Counted from the stretch's first letter, positions 39,839 to 52,540 are shown. The stretch is 64,000 bases of DNA from Escarpia spicata (GCA_963995525.1 OZ023216.1:35693848-35757847), one strand, 5' to 3'. Notes: generated from the letters alone by a model not told the origin. A program made the numbers and translations.

Positions 39839-42355
39839 AATCGCCCAATGGGTTTAACCCCACCCCTTCAGATTTGGACGAGCTCAATCGGACCAGCAGT
39901 TTGGGCGCCCATTTTAGCAAAAACACCCAAATCGGGCGGGGGGTCCTATATTTGAACGTCCTTAAATTGGTAACCATTGGTCTAATCTTGATGGGAATGG
40001 CATCGCTGAAATGGAAATTGCCAAAGAATTCAAAATCTGCCATTAGTTTCGACGACCCTTTGACCTTGAATTTAACCTTGTCCTTGGGACTTTGAAATGA
40101 AAATTGACAACAATTATAGCCCAACATGTTTTCTACAAAATATAACAGAACCAGAGGTGTTATATCACTCGGTAGTCCACAAAAGCAAATCTTCTCCATT
40201 CTATTTAACTACAATTTAATTTAGTCAGTCTGGATGAAACACCAGTCAAAACGGGAAAACTGTCAATTTCAAGTAAAATACCCAAAGGAAGCTTCAGTCA
40301 GCAACAAAAACATTGAAAAGGAAGCTTGAAGTTTGTTATGAAGTTCCGCTTGATAGTAGCTCTGATGAAGAAACTGACTTGAAACTATATCAATCAGTGA
40401 TGCAGGCATTGAAACCAATTTTTTTTAATTATCTGTCCTATGCTGAACGTGTGCAGATATTGACATTATCACACTTTCTCATAGAACGAACAATGGAAGA
40501 ATTTGGGGCAACCAATTATCTAGGAGGAAAAAAGCCGTGCAATAAAGGTGTGTTGGGGTATTGTGGTAAAAATAAGGGAAAGACCTTGTCTGGACAGCTG
40601 AAAAGTGAAATTGTAGGCTTTTATGGAAGTGATGAAAACAATCGCATTTGTCCTGGAATGAAGGGAACTGTAAATGTTCAGGATAGTAATGGTGAGAAAG
40701 TTAAACACCAGAAACGACTTGTTTTGTCCAATTTGAAGGAGCTCTACACTTTCTGGAAGGCAAGCAACCCAGAAAAGAAGATTGGCTTTTCTACATTTGC
40801 TGCGCTTAGACCAAAATGGTGTGTTTTGGCCGGGGCTTCTGGGATTCATTCCGTAGGTGTCTGTAAGTACCATCAAATTCCAAAATTGATGTTTGAAGCC
40901 TGGCTAAAATAAGATTTGAATGACCTGATGAAGCTGTGTGTATGTTCCATTGACAGCGAAAACTGCATGACGGGGCATTGTAAAGAGTGTCCTGGTCGCC
41001 GAGGACTGATTGACTATCTGAATGAATGCGAAGAACTGGTATACACTGAGGATATAACGTGCGTATATGAAAACATTGAAGTCCTCCATGAAATCGATGG
41101 AGGAAATCATCCTTCAAGGAGACGTCGCCGAGAACTATTCATACACCGTTCATGATAAGATACAAAGTTTTCACTGGGAAAACAAGCAAGTAACCCTCCA
41201 TCCATTTGTGGCATACCGTAGACTTGAAGATGGAACACTAGAATGTATGTGTACTAAGTGACTGCAGGGAACATTCAACAGTTACAGTATTTGCATTCTT
41301 GAAAGTTGTTATTCCCTATCTGAAAACAGAGTTTACAGGTATGAAGAAAGTTCACTATTTCACAGATGGATGCGCAGGACAATACACAAACAACTTCACC
41401 AATTTGTGTCACCACCTTGAGGATTTTGATGTAGCTGCGGAATGGAACTTTTTCGCAACCTCCCATGACAAAAGTGCTTGTAATGGTATTGGAGGCACTG
41501 TGAAAAGGCTAGTTACAAAAGCCAGTCTCCAACGCCCATTCGATTAACCTATTCTTAACATTGAAGCAATCATTATGTTCTGTTTGAAAAAAATCGAAGA
41601 GATAAAATTCTGCTACACCAGAGAACATTGCTGAATGTGAAAATTAACTCAAAGCGCGGTTCGAGTAATCAAGGACTATAAAAGGGAGCTCTGCAGCTGC
41701 ATCGATTCGCCCCCATCTCCACATCACAGTTACAGGTCTACAACTTGAGTGCTCAAGCTGATGAACCAAGATTGGTCTCCGTGACACTAACAGCTCATGG
41801 CAATCATGAGAATTTGGAATCAGACGAACTTGTAGCAGTGCAAACACCTACAAATTAATGAACAGAACTTTGTTTGCTGTCTTTATGAAAATCTGCCATG
41901 GCTAGGAATGGTGGATGAAATGTCGAATGAATTTGGTGACATAAATATAAACTTCATGCACCCACATGGGCCAGCAAAGCAATTCCATTGGCCTAGACAA
42001 TCCGATAAATGTTGGATATCGGAAGACGAATTCAATGTCAAAGTGAAGGTCAAAAGGTCATCACATAATTTACTCCTACATCAAAATAATGGCAGATTTG
42101 GAATCCTTGGGCAATTTATATTCCAGATATGCCATTCACATCCAGATTTATGGACGTTCAAATATAGCCCCCGCCCAATTTGGGTGATTTTTGCCAAACT
42201 GGGCAGACAGTAGCGCCCAAGCTGCTGGACCGGTTGAGCTCATCTTTGAAAGTTAAGCTTTTCCGGCCAAAACCACACTAGAAACAAAATTCCAAACAAA
42301 TCTGAGGGGTGAGGTTAAAAATTCAATTTTTTTGTGATTTGACATAGATTGACCC
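39823..42355 (+). mobile_element. DNA transposon with long terminal inverted repeats and a DDE-like transposase gene
   Basis: GGGTCATTCTGTGTCAAATC at 39823 is mirrored at the right end (GGGTCAATCTATGTCAAATC on the minus strand from 42355). Similarity continues inward: GAGCTCAA(T/C)CGG(A/T)CCAGCAG, CACCCAAATCGGGCGGGG and TATATTTGAACGTCC on the left match 41990-42245 reversed. The arms are therefore about 270 bases or more, somewhat diverged. The interior encodes one broken transposase-like protein. No clear target duplication could be identified, so the superfamily is open. Confidence 0.8.
40313..41547 (+). pseudogene. Transposase-like protein, RNase H/DDE-type, unassigned family
   Basis: The first frame (40313-40912) is N-terminal with LRPKWCVLAGASGIHSVGVC. 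After an in-frame stop it continues with a Cys-rich segment (LMKLCVCSID..CMTGHCKECPGR). A frame change near 41100 gives GDVAENYSYTVHDKIQSFHW, and a third frame (41299-41547) gives VHYFTDGCAGQYTN, NLCHH, FFATSHDKSACNGIGGTVKR and ASLQRPFD. The DFAEN-like and SDG--QYKN-like blocks look like the first two acidic residues of a DDE nuclease. This protein family is common as a multicopy gene in invertebrate genomes, but I cannot name its superfamily. At least one stop and two frameshifts make it dead. Confidence 0.7.
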
Positions 42356-43541
42356 ACCACGCCTACAAAAATGTTCCGCGACAACCTCCCAAAAGTGCTG
42401 TAATTTTAATAAAAAGTAAACAGAAGCTGTGAAAATGGTTAACTTAATCAAATCAAGGCCTTTGAAGTCTTGCCCTTTATCCGTACTTTGTGTGGAGATG
42501 GGACCAAAACACATTCACGAGGCAGCGTCCTGTCAAGAATATTTAAGCTGAGAGATGAACTTCAAGAGATTCTGTTGTTGCATAAGGGCTTGCAGCATGT
42601 CCGTTTGTTCCCGACCAATGCATGGTCGGGATGAGAACGTCCTTACATGTACGAACAAGCTAAATTGAAGACGGAATACAGCTACAGGCCCTAAGCCCGA
42701 CAAAGGATAATTAAATAAAGTAAGTCGCTTCCGGGTGCCATCAGATAACGGGAAATATATTGCAGTAAGGTGACAAACGGAGTGGTACATGGAAGGGAAG
42801 GCCAGGGCAAGACAGAAGCAGTCACAATATCTTCACCACTAAAACGTATGTACCGTTTTTAAATCCCTTCCTCTACCAGATTAAAGACAACCAAGCTTGG
42901 GATTATTTAGATACACCGATGTGTTGAAAACGCTCTTGAATCAAACTATTGTTAATGTGCACAGTAACAAACCAAATCGAAGAATGCAAGAACAAACTCA
43001 TACTTAATTATTAGGTACGAGTTTTTCTCACTAATGTAAATTTTACAGTGAGTCACCATCTCAAAAACAGTCTCTCTTTTTTGGGAGGACGTTTTTAGAC
43101 AAGCAATAGAACCCACGATTAAACGATTAATAAATAAATAGAACATAGGCGTAATTAAGCGTTTTCACCATCTTTTTAAAAGGATATAAACATGTTTCCT
43201 CAAGAAGCCTTGTTAGTCGCCATGGTAACGAGTAGTATTGTAGGTCGTACGATGGACGCCTGAGCCACGGAACCAGGAGGAACGAGGAGGTACGTCATTT
43301 CCGGAGGAAGGTCAAATGTCAAGTAGAGGCCAAATAGCGCCCCTGGCGGATATGTGATGAACAATTTTTTGTTAGCTTTCTCCTGAATGAAGCGACACCT
43401 CATACTGAAATTTCTCGGAAACCATACGAGTCTCATGACCGCTTCACTGGAAGTGAACCACGGACAGATGGCTGTCTCTTGTAATGAAGGTCTGTCACGT
43501 GATATTCCTTAGATGATTTGGACATCATAACATTTTTTTAA
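42356..43541. other. No gene seen
   Basis: Mixed composition, short frames only. The minus-strand frame 43200-43436 has no similarity I recognise. Confidence 0.5.
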
Positions 43542-43913
43542 AGTTACTTATCCGAACTGGTCGCCCCCGAATTGACACACAAAGTCACTACGTGGCGCTT
43601 CTCGTTAAATCAATAAGTCAAATTATGACATGAATGATGGGTAGGACTATAAAATGTATGCACACGGGTTAAAAAATCAGCCGGTTCAAAAGACAAAAAT
43701 CCAGATAAAATGTTTCGTTCAACAGATATGAAACACGAAATAATAAACATACAAGACGAAACACCATTCAAAGAAGCAAAGTCGATACGATCAAAACACA
43801 AACATATAAAAAAATCATACGTGAAGTTACTTATCCGAACTGTTCACCCCCAAACTGACACGTAAAATCACTAGGGGGCACTTTATGTTGGGTCAATAGG
43901 TCAAACTATCCAG
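43542..43913 (+). repeat. Two direct repeats of about 90 bases (43542-43630, 43824-43913)
   Basis: Both units begin AGTTACTTATCCGAACTG, continue (C/A)CCCCC(G/A)AA(T/C)TGACAC and end with AATAAGTCAAA or AATAGGTCAAA. The second unit abuts the truncated ATPase relic. The 190 bases between them look unique. Confidence 0.85.
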
Positions 43914-44161
43914 GTTTCTCTTTTTAGGATGAAACAATGCCATATTCGATAACCCTTCTACAAATTCAATGTTGGCTTGTGTCCATGATAGTGTGGAATA
44001 CAAGGGCTGCCATTTCTCGTAACACCACGTGATCTTTTAGGGTGGTAAGTTAATGTGTGTGGCAGAATGACGTAGTATAAAGATGTAAGAAACGTCGTTT
44101 TTCTACACCTTGTCGGACCGGGAAAGATACAGGATAAAGGATGACCTAACCTCGTGCCCAT
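43914..44161 (-). pseudogene. Polinton/adintovirus packaging ATPase relic
   Basis: The minus strand reads GHPLSCIFPGPTRCRKTTF, a damaged Walker A region whose intact counterpart in this window is GPTGCGKTT at about 55940. In shifted frames follow the WCY-like block and NIEFVEGLSN with KKRNL. The sequence stops before Walker B at the direct repeat ending at 43913. The changed P-loop residues, frame changes and truncation show a long-dead copy. It is independent of, and older than, the element at 54.85-64 kb. Confidence 0.75.
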
Positions 44162-45354
44162 ACTCTATGCAAATGATGAACGAGTGGATCATACTTATAC
44201 TAGGAACAAATTACACAAGATAAGGTTCGCACATTTGAGAAGAAATGTAACTTAATCTATTAGTACTACCACTACGGTCGACTCAAATCCTTTTACAATT
44301 GACCCCAACATATTCTACAGTTCACCTTTAAGGGTCACTAAGACCAATTTCACCAGAGTTCTGCCACTCCATCGACTACCAATCGACACGCAACCAATTT
44401 GTGGCAACATTCCAGTGATCAGACTCTGGTTGGGGTATTTTAACCCCGCAAGCAATTTCTAAGAACCAACGTTGCATCGATACGCTCTATGGCATCACCA
44501 AAGTACGTATCAATTAAAATACAATCGAATAAAAGACAATGGAGATGGAGTTAACTGAGGTCGTCTATCTCGCATGCTTTGCAATCGGTTTTTACGCATT
44601 GTCTAATGATTTCTGCCAGGTAACTTGCAAACTCATTTTTCAGCATGGACGCCACGTAGTCTATCATGTCCTCTGTAGTGTCAGCGCCGACTGTTATGTC
44701 TAGTGTATAGTCAGTGCTGACGGCAGTGACGACGTTGATAGTAGAAGCAGAAGTAGACGTGGTAGCGGTCTGACAATATGTGTAAAACGAATATACACGA
44801 CCTGAAGGCACATGGCGTTGTTGTTGGTGTAAGAACCGCGATGGGTTTTTCTAATGGTGTGCGATACGCGGGTTCCCGTCAATGAGTCCAATTTATTGCC
44901 CTGGATGGTTTCGTGAGCAATAGAGAACTTGTCCGCTTTGATGTTTAGGAGACTGTTCATACTTTCGTTAACCAAGTCCGACACAAGTGTTGACCGGAAG
45001 TTTCACGGAAGCACATTCGCACACAGAAGTAGGCTTTAGAGTTCACGTATCCGTGTCACTCGCACCATAGCTGATGAAAGACGTTTTTATACATGCGCTT
45101 CTTGCAGACACAACAACCTATGTAGAATAAAAGACTTTGTCGTACTTTGTCAATAACGAGGCCTTTAACAATAAACGGATCGGTGGCTATCGATGTTATA
45201 ATGTCATGATGTCGACGACCTCCGGTTGCGGTACGTTGTGAGTAGACGGTGCAAGTGATTGGCTGACAGACGGTGACGGTGGTAGTTCGGCTACGTCGCT
45301 GTACCAGGTACGTCATCACCTCGTTAGAAAAGGCGAAATGGACTGGACAATATT
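44162..45354 (-). pseudogene. Unassigned Polinton-associated coding relic upstream of the ATPase
   Basis: Minus-strand frames at 45056-45376, 44700-44984 and 44551-44811 abut each other with frame changes and lie directly upstream of the ATPase relic. They look like one decayed gene. Visible features are a Cys pair (IGCCVCKKRM), LVNESMNSLLNIKADKFS, and near the end CVKTDCKACEIDD followed, past a stop, by HCLLFDC. A C--C...H-C arrangement like this could bind zinc. I do not recognise the family. Position suggests the left-end accessory gene of a Polinton, where the other element has NADAR. Confidence 0.4.
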
Positions 45355-46836
45355 GTGGATGACAATGTTCCATCAAAACTCACTAAAGGAAAACGAAATC
45401 TGCCTTGGATAACATCTGAAATCAAGTATAAGATGAGAAAACGTGACAAATTATTCTCAAAAGCCCAGCGCCAAGCACTGGTTACAGCAATTCATAAGGG
45501 CGGTCCAAAATCAGACGCCTACAACTACCGACTTATATCCTTGACCTGCTTGTGCTGTAAAATCATGGAACACATAATTCTAAGTCATGTCGCCAAACAT
45601 ATTAACATTCATAACATCCTTATTAATGAACAACATGGATTCAGGAACTGCCTCTCTAATCTACAACTCATAAACTCAAGTAATGACTGGAAAGAAACAC
45701 TAAATCAAAAAGGTCAGACAGATGTAATATTACTAGACTTCAGTAAAGCGTTTGGTAAAGTTGCTCATCACCACCTATCAGATCAATTAAACTACTACGG
45801 CATCCGAAACAACACTCTTGGCTGGATCAATATCTTCTTATCCCATCGTAAACAATCTTTTTCAGTCAACGGCACACGTTCTTCATGGGCTAATGTCACT
45901 TCCGGAGTCCCTCGGGGATCTGTTCTGGGGCCGGTCTTATTCCTTCTATACATAAACGACATCAAGGAACAAATCAATTCAACAATTAAACTCTTTGCAG
46001 ACGACAGCATCCAGTACAGAGAAATACATAACACAAAAGATCAACATATATTACAAAACGATTTAGAAACCCTCACAATGTGGTTTAAGAAGTGGTCAAT
46101 GAACTTAAAGAAATGCACAGTCCTCACCATCACACGCAAACGAAACCCCAAACTATATCAATATTCATTACTGGGAAAAGCATATTGAAAAGCACGACTA
46201 CCTTGGAGTCACAATATCACACGACCTAAGATGGAACGACCACTGCACACAAAAATAACCACCAAAGCCAGCCGCACACCTGGACTGTTAAGAAGAACAC
46301 TGTCACCTTGCTCACAAAATGTCAAAGAAAAAAACTTACCAAACCCTTGTCTGACCACAAATTGAATATGCCAGTGAAGTCTGGAATCCCAACACAGCAA
46401 CAGAAATTAACCGCATAGAACAAATCCAAAGAAATGCTGCAATATTCACCTTCTTCGACTACCGAAAAGAAACACACATTAAACCACTCATAAACAAACT
46501 CAACTGGGACTCGCTCCACACACGTCGCCTCATTCAACAAGCATCAATGTTTTAAAAAATCCACTACCACATGGTCAACATCAACCCTCCGTCATGTTCC
46601 CAACACGGCACGCATATCTCCAACAGAATCGACCATCCACTTAAATATATTAACACAATAATGTCAACCATCAATGCATATAAATATGCATTCTACCCCA
46701 GAGCAGTAGCCATATGGAACAGACTACCACCATCTGCTGTTCTAGACATCACGCCATCATTGCCAGCCTTCCTGTGTGTCGCCATGTCAGCCATCAGGGA
46801 AATGCAACCCTTGCATGGCGTCCACATCCTCTAAAG
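45355..46836 (+). mobile_element. LINE fragment: internally deleted reverse transcriptase
   Basis: The frame 45355-46188 starts WITSEIKYKMRKRDKLFSKA and then jumps at about 45468 to the RT (YNYRLISLTCLCCKIMEHII), so RT block 0 and its surroundings are deleted. Later blocks are VILLDFSKAFGKVAHHHL, TSGVPRGSVLGPVLFLLYI and KLFADDSIQYREI (FADD). Beyond 46188 the C-terminal region continues in other frames: YASEVWNPNTATEINRIEQI, NKLNWDSLHTRRLIQQASMF, YKYAFYPRAVAIWNRLPPS. The clade is Jockey/CR1-like. Its 5' edge coincides with the end of the Polinton relic. Confidence 0.85.
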
Positions 46837-49074
46837 CTAAAAACATATGTATATAGTGCACCACTTGTTTTTATCCGCGCTTTTGTTTGTTTTTCGTTGT
46901 TTTTATTTATTTATTTTGAATATCGTTCTACACGATTTTTTCCCTTTTTGTTCGACTGCCCTGACGTTACGCACAGCACAAATCCCAGTTTAGCTGTGAA
47001 GAGCTGTTACGGGATTATTACATTTAGCATCTAGATCCACTAAGGCCTTCGAAAAATATGTAAAATTAGTTTTCAACATTTTATTTTACATATTTTCATA
47101 GGTCACAATTTACTCAAAAGGAGGCGCGATAACATATGTGACATCATGATCACGTGACCAGATAGTTCGCCATCTTGCCGTCGTCGGAAATCAATGCGCA
47201 TGCGTAATATTATATATCATGACGTCATCGACCTATTTTTTTAATTAAAAACATTATGGTAACGAATTTAAGCAGTGACGTAGGAAAAACATACCAATGC
47301 GCATGCACAATGACATATTTCATGACATCATTGACCTATTATATGACGTCATCGACCTAGTTAAATAGTTCATCGTTTAATCAAAAGATGGCGCTGATTT
47401 ACATTTTTTGTCTAGGTTTTTCACCAGGAGGAGCTTATTGACCTACTTATTTAGTTCACCAGCTATTCACCAGGCGCGCTATTGAACCCCTACTTTACAT
47501 TTTTTCCAACGTTGTAGAATTAGGTTGTCCGTGACAATGCAGTATTAATTGTTCTTTTGTAAAGTCTTGTTTTCACGTTCTTGTTGCGACAAGGACGTTT
47601 AGGTGACTTTCGACTTCCTCCGCAAATCGAATAAAACAGAACATGCACATTTCAGACATGTAAGTCGAACAAACAAGCAACATTTTGTTCCCTCCACAAA
47701 TTACCACAAGCACCATGTCTGTATAGACAACTGGCGAATCCAATCGACGGGGATGGTTCAGCCGATTTGGCCTGGCTCTCATCCGACAATTACAACGGTC
47801 ACCCGTAGAAAATTGTCTCGTCAAAAAAATAAACAACACTAAATGTATACCGGATTCTGACACCGTGCGTCATGGTGATCCCACGAAGATGTAGACTGGA
47901 CATGGACAGGACTAACGCAGCGGAACTTCAATAGATCACTTTCTTCAACTCTATATAAATCTTAGTTCACACAATATGTAATTCTAAGATAACGGTCTAA
48001 AGTAAAATTATGTATGCATGCCATGTTTATTTTTATTTTTTGCAAAAGCGTAATTTATCGAATAACATCAAATACCAAAATGACATATATGGTAACAAGT
48101 ACGCTAAAATATGTAAATATTGACATTATTGTTTAGATTCGAAACTGGTTTAACTAGTATTCAAGTATGCACTTGTTCACGACGTACAGTATGTTATATT
48201 GTAACTACACCCCGTTGCGTTTTCTAGATGTGACGTATGTGCTATTAATAGTACCGCGTGCCTCGCAACCGGTTTCAACTAGAATACATACCATCTACAG
48301 AGAGACAAGACAACGTCCAGACATGTAGTGCATCATTTTAAATTATTAGAACATTGTAGAACATTAAATGAGACACCCAGAGGACCGATGTCCTATACAC
48401 AGTGTATATGTTACCATATGTAGCGTCATTGTCAGATATGTTTGACTTTCAAATCAAAGTATAGCATTTTACTATGACAAGACTAAGGGTGGTAAGAAAG
48501 GAGACAATAATATTAAACAGGCCATTGCACAGATAATTTTAAAAGCGGAGCATAAAGTTTAGGTTGAGGAAACTACGTTGTGCTGGTGTGGTATTTTGAA
48601 ATCCCTATTCTCGTATGGACAAAATGAAAACTATTTTCGAATGTAGGCCATTTTCTAGTTTTTTAAAAATAAACAAGTCAGAAATGTCCAGGCCCATTGA
48701 AATGTATTACATTGCACTCATACATATTACTTCTTTTTGATGTGACATACAATGTATTACATTTAGTCAACACCTCGTCGCTTCTTTTTTTTCAGATGGC
48801 GTGTGTCGTGTTATTACGTGACGAATTATTACAGTACTGCGTTCTTCGAAACCAGTTTTATCTGCAATACATAATATCTACAGATATACTAGACTATTAT
48901 CAGCTATGTTGTTCATCATCTTAAGTTCGTACAATATTGTGAACCACTTATGAGTACGCTACACAATAACATAACTTAGGTAACATAGTAAATATTTAGG
49001 AGTAACGACACGGTGAATTTAATATTTAGCTATTGACATGTACACAGGCTGCACTCTTCTCACTCTGTTTCTAC
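46837..49074. other. Gene-free tract with CRE-like palindromes (47130-47370)
   Basis: A unit CAATGCGCATGC(G/A)..ATGAC(G/A)TCATCGACCTA occurs at 47192-47236 and 47298-47342. It carries TGACGTCA-type palindromes near 47220 and 47343. The rest is AT-rich. The apparent frames at 47573-47863 and 48697-48924 have no known similarity. Confidence 0.5.
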
Positions 49075-49560
49075 ATAGTCTTGTATATTTTCATTGTCAT
49101 AAACTTGTACTATTATCATAGAATATTTTACAGTGGGGTAATTTTTTCCTATTTTAGCCCATCGTCAAAGTAACATCACATAATTGTATCTTTTCATCGT
49201 AATAAACTTCTATTATTTTCATATTTGTCATCATGTTCAAGTCGGGACATAGACTATTTTTTCGTAACATCACATAATGTTATCCTTTCATTGTTATTGC
49301 CTTGTAACATTTTCATATTATAGTATACAGCGGTTATTTTGTCGTGTTTTAGTTGGTCATCGAGGTAATATCGCATAATTTTATCTTTTCATTGGTACAG
49401 CTTTTTATATTTTGATAGTATATTTTATAGTGGGTTAATGTTTTGCATATCTTAGTTCACCGTCAATGTAACATTATAAAATTGTATCTTTTCATCGTGA
49501 TATACTAGTTTGATATGTTCCACGATGTTCAAGTCGGGACTTAAACTATTTTATGATGTC
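49075..49560 (+). repeat. Minisatellite, about five units of 98 bases
   Basis: The core TAACATCACATAATTGTATC then TTTTCAT recurs with variation at about 49172, 49266, 49368 and 49468, with a more diverged first unit near 49090. Spacing is 94-102 bases. Units also share TATTTTA(C/T)AGTGGG and AAGTCGGGAC. Confidence 0.8.
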
Positions 49561-50465
49561 GGGACTTAGTCATGAAATTCAGCAAGATACAGAGGCAAAT
49601 TTAAGGAAATTCAGCAAGATACAGGTACAGGTACAGGTAAAATAGAGAAATTCAGGAAAATAGACAGGAAAAAATAAGGAAATTCAGGAAATTTCGCGCA
49701 TCGACAGTCCGAGGTGTTTCGATTCTGGGGCGCGTTTTAAAAATTTCTATAATTTCACGTGTCTACGTAGGATCAGGCGGAACTTTTCGGCCACGACGTC
49801 GCGATTTTACGGGCTAATAAGTTGCGGTCTCAGGCATCGGGTTTGCGCTGGCGAACTGAAGCAGATGCCGAATACCTCAAGTCAATATCTCTAGCGATTG
49901 CCATTCTCCGGCGGATTATCGAAAAATAAACACGGGTAAAACGAAGAAAATAACTACGGCTGATCAAGCTGTGTCGGGTACCGTTCGATCTATCAAGTTG
50001 CGGTCTTCGGCGCCGTGATCGCGCCGACACGTGGCGTCCGGCGAGTTTCATTTAATTAGTGTGGCCTATTGACTTACAAAGAATCACTGCTTAGTAACTT
50101 TACATGTCAGCTTGGGGCGACCAGTTGGCACTAGTAACTTTCAAAAAGGCTGCTATCGAAAAATGACTATGTCCAAAACATGTAAGGAAAATTACGTGAC
50201 ATACCTTCATTCCAAGAGGCAACGACCTATTTGGGTTCATCTCCAACGGTGCGTCCATGAGATTCGCATGACGTATCGCTTCATTTAACAGAAAGCATAT
50301 GTATATGAAGCGGCCATCTTTCCGGCGACACACATCCATATTTACAAATACCGGAAGCGACCAGACATGATATTCACTTCTCGAGATACGAAATGAGAAT
50401 GACCATATTCGTCTGAATCGAGGTACTCCAATCAGACAGAACGTACATCACGTAACTTCAGGTAT
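49561..50465. other. Gene-free tract with short AAATTCAG repeats
   Basis: AAATTCAGCAAGATACAG / AAATTCAGGAAA units occur at 49577-49695. AAGTTGCGGTCT occurs twice, at 49822 and 49996. No gene recognised; the short frame at about 49820-49930 has no known similarity. Confidence 0.5.
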
Positions 50466-50825
50466 AAGAATAAAGAATAAATTTATTATTATTTGCAACT
50501 TTTCAGTTGGATTGTACATACATTCACCATAAAGCCCCAAATCACACAAATTTCATAATGTTACAAGTTACAATACGACACAACATTATGTTACAATACT
50601 CATAAAACATGTTGTACTAAATAAAATAACGCAACACCAAAGATACTGTTAAGTAAATTACACAAAATCGCCCCGTGACGCAACAAACTCAGTATGAGGC
50701 GCTTTATATTAAAACGTGTACATTGCATTACTATCTTTCATTAACAAATAAGATACTTTAAATACACTAAAATTAAATCATATAGTTTAAATATTAAAAT
50801 TGACTGTTGACATACACTAAAATCA

Positions 50826-52540
50826 TTAAGTGTTATGGCAGTGTACTAAGCACCATGGAATTAATGAGTTTTTGTAGCGATTTGTGTTCGCCGTTGGGAC
50901 GGGGAACTCATTGAATGATCTTAGTGTATACGGCACATTTCGAATATTTGGTAGTAGCGTATTCAGTTTGTGGTCACTATGGTTCATTCTAGCGAAATAC
51001 GTTTTACACAATTCATTGCGTCTATCATGCAGCGTTGGTAAGTTTACCATCTCCAGAATATCCTCGTACACACAACCAGGAAATATAGTTTTGAGACACC
51101 TTTTTTTAATTATCTCGATGTTGTCCGATAAATATTTAGGCAAGTTCGTGTGCCATACCGGGCAGGCATATTCAACTACTGGTCTAATCACAGATACATA
51201 TATTCTAACCAAGTCATTTTGGTTAATACCAGCACGTTTCAACTGATAGATCATATACACTCTCTTTCTTGCCTTTGATACTATTTCATCTACGTGTGCA
51301 TTCCAACTTAAATCCGATGATATAGTTACGCCGAGAACTTTTGCTTGAGTAACTCTCTCAATATCTGTCCCATTTATATCAATATACGGCAGAGATTCTA
51401 CAAATGTTCTATCTTTACCGAAACATATAACCATTTCTTTTGTCTTACTCGTATTGATGCGCATGTCATTATTACTAGACCATCGCTCAATAATGTTGGC
51501 AGAATCCTGTATAACAGATATCATACTTTGATTGCATATTTCAAATATGGTGCAATCGTCAACATATTTAAACATAGGACAAGATGTTTGCAAATCATTG
51601 ATATGAACCACAAAGTGTTTTGGTCCTGACAAAGTTCCCTGGGGAACGCCCCCATTAGGGTAGCCTGGCTTTGACACCGCGTCGCCGATTTTTACTCTCT
51701 GTTCGCGGTCTAGTAGAAACGCTGCCATCCATCGGACCAAGTGTGGTGGTACTTCCATTGCAATCAGTTTCTGTATTAGTATATCATGGTTAATTATATC
51801 AAATGCTTTACTGTAATCGAGAAATAGCACTCTTACAAAATTGCCCTTTACATCGGTGGTTTCGTACCATTTGTGAAGCATTCCAACAAGGGCGTCCGTG
51901 GTACCGGTCCCTAATATTGCTTGTCGTCTATTTGTGGTTTAACATAAACATCGACCCACTTTAGCACTAGAGATTCAAAAACCTTAGCCAGAATTGATGT
52001 AAGCGATATAGGTCTAATGTCATTTTCAACTGTCACTGGAGGGTGTTTCTTCGACAACGGAATAACGGTTGCTGATTTCCACAATTTTGGTAATACACCT
52101 TCCCTGAGCGAGCTGTTGAATATTGCAGTGACCGGTGCTGCAAGAAGGTGCGAACAGTTTTTCAAAGCCCATGGTGGTGTATTGTCCGGACCCGTGGCTT
52201 TGCTCACTTTGACCTTACTAAGTGCCAACTTAGTGTCAGTAACGCTGATGGTGAATTCATCTGGCAGTGGTTCCTTAATGTCAAAGATCGGGTGGGAAGT
52301 CTGCAATCTCGGTAAATCTTCACTCACTGACACGAAGAACGCATTCATGGAGTTGACTAAGCTGACTATATCTCCACCAGTAATTTTATTTGCAAGCCCC
52401 AGCATCTCGTTGCGACTGCCAGATGCTTTTCCCATGAGTGACTTCATGTGCTTCCACCAGTCGCGTGACGATGTTTCCTCAATTGATGCTATTTTAGATT
52501 GGTAGAACTGGTGTCGTAATTTAGGTGCTGTGCGATTCAC
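50826..52540 (-). pseudogene. LINE ORF2 reverse transcriptase and C-terminal region
   Basis: The frame 52540-51911 has LSKVKVSKATGPDNTPPWAL and WKSATVIPLSKK (RT blocks 0-1). The frame 51881-50826 has VLFLDYSKAFDIINHD, GGVPQGTLSGPKHFVVHIND and FKYVDDCTIFE (YVDD catalytic pair). Then come VLGVTISSDLSWNAHVDEIV and VIRPVVEYACPVWHT. The break near 51905 is one frame change. Motif order and YVDD fit the Jockey/CR1/L2 superclade. Confidence 0.88.

Noticed and set aside
39823..42355. Target-site duplication for the 39.8-kb transposon
   Set aside because: Flanks CATGGCA and ACCACGC do not match convincingly, so none is claimed.
49075..49560. Regularly spaced repeat resembling a CRISPR array
   Set aside because: Units are about 98 bases, diverged throughout and without spacer/repeat structure; a minisatellite in animal DNA.
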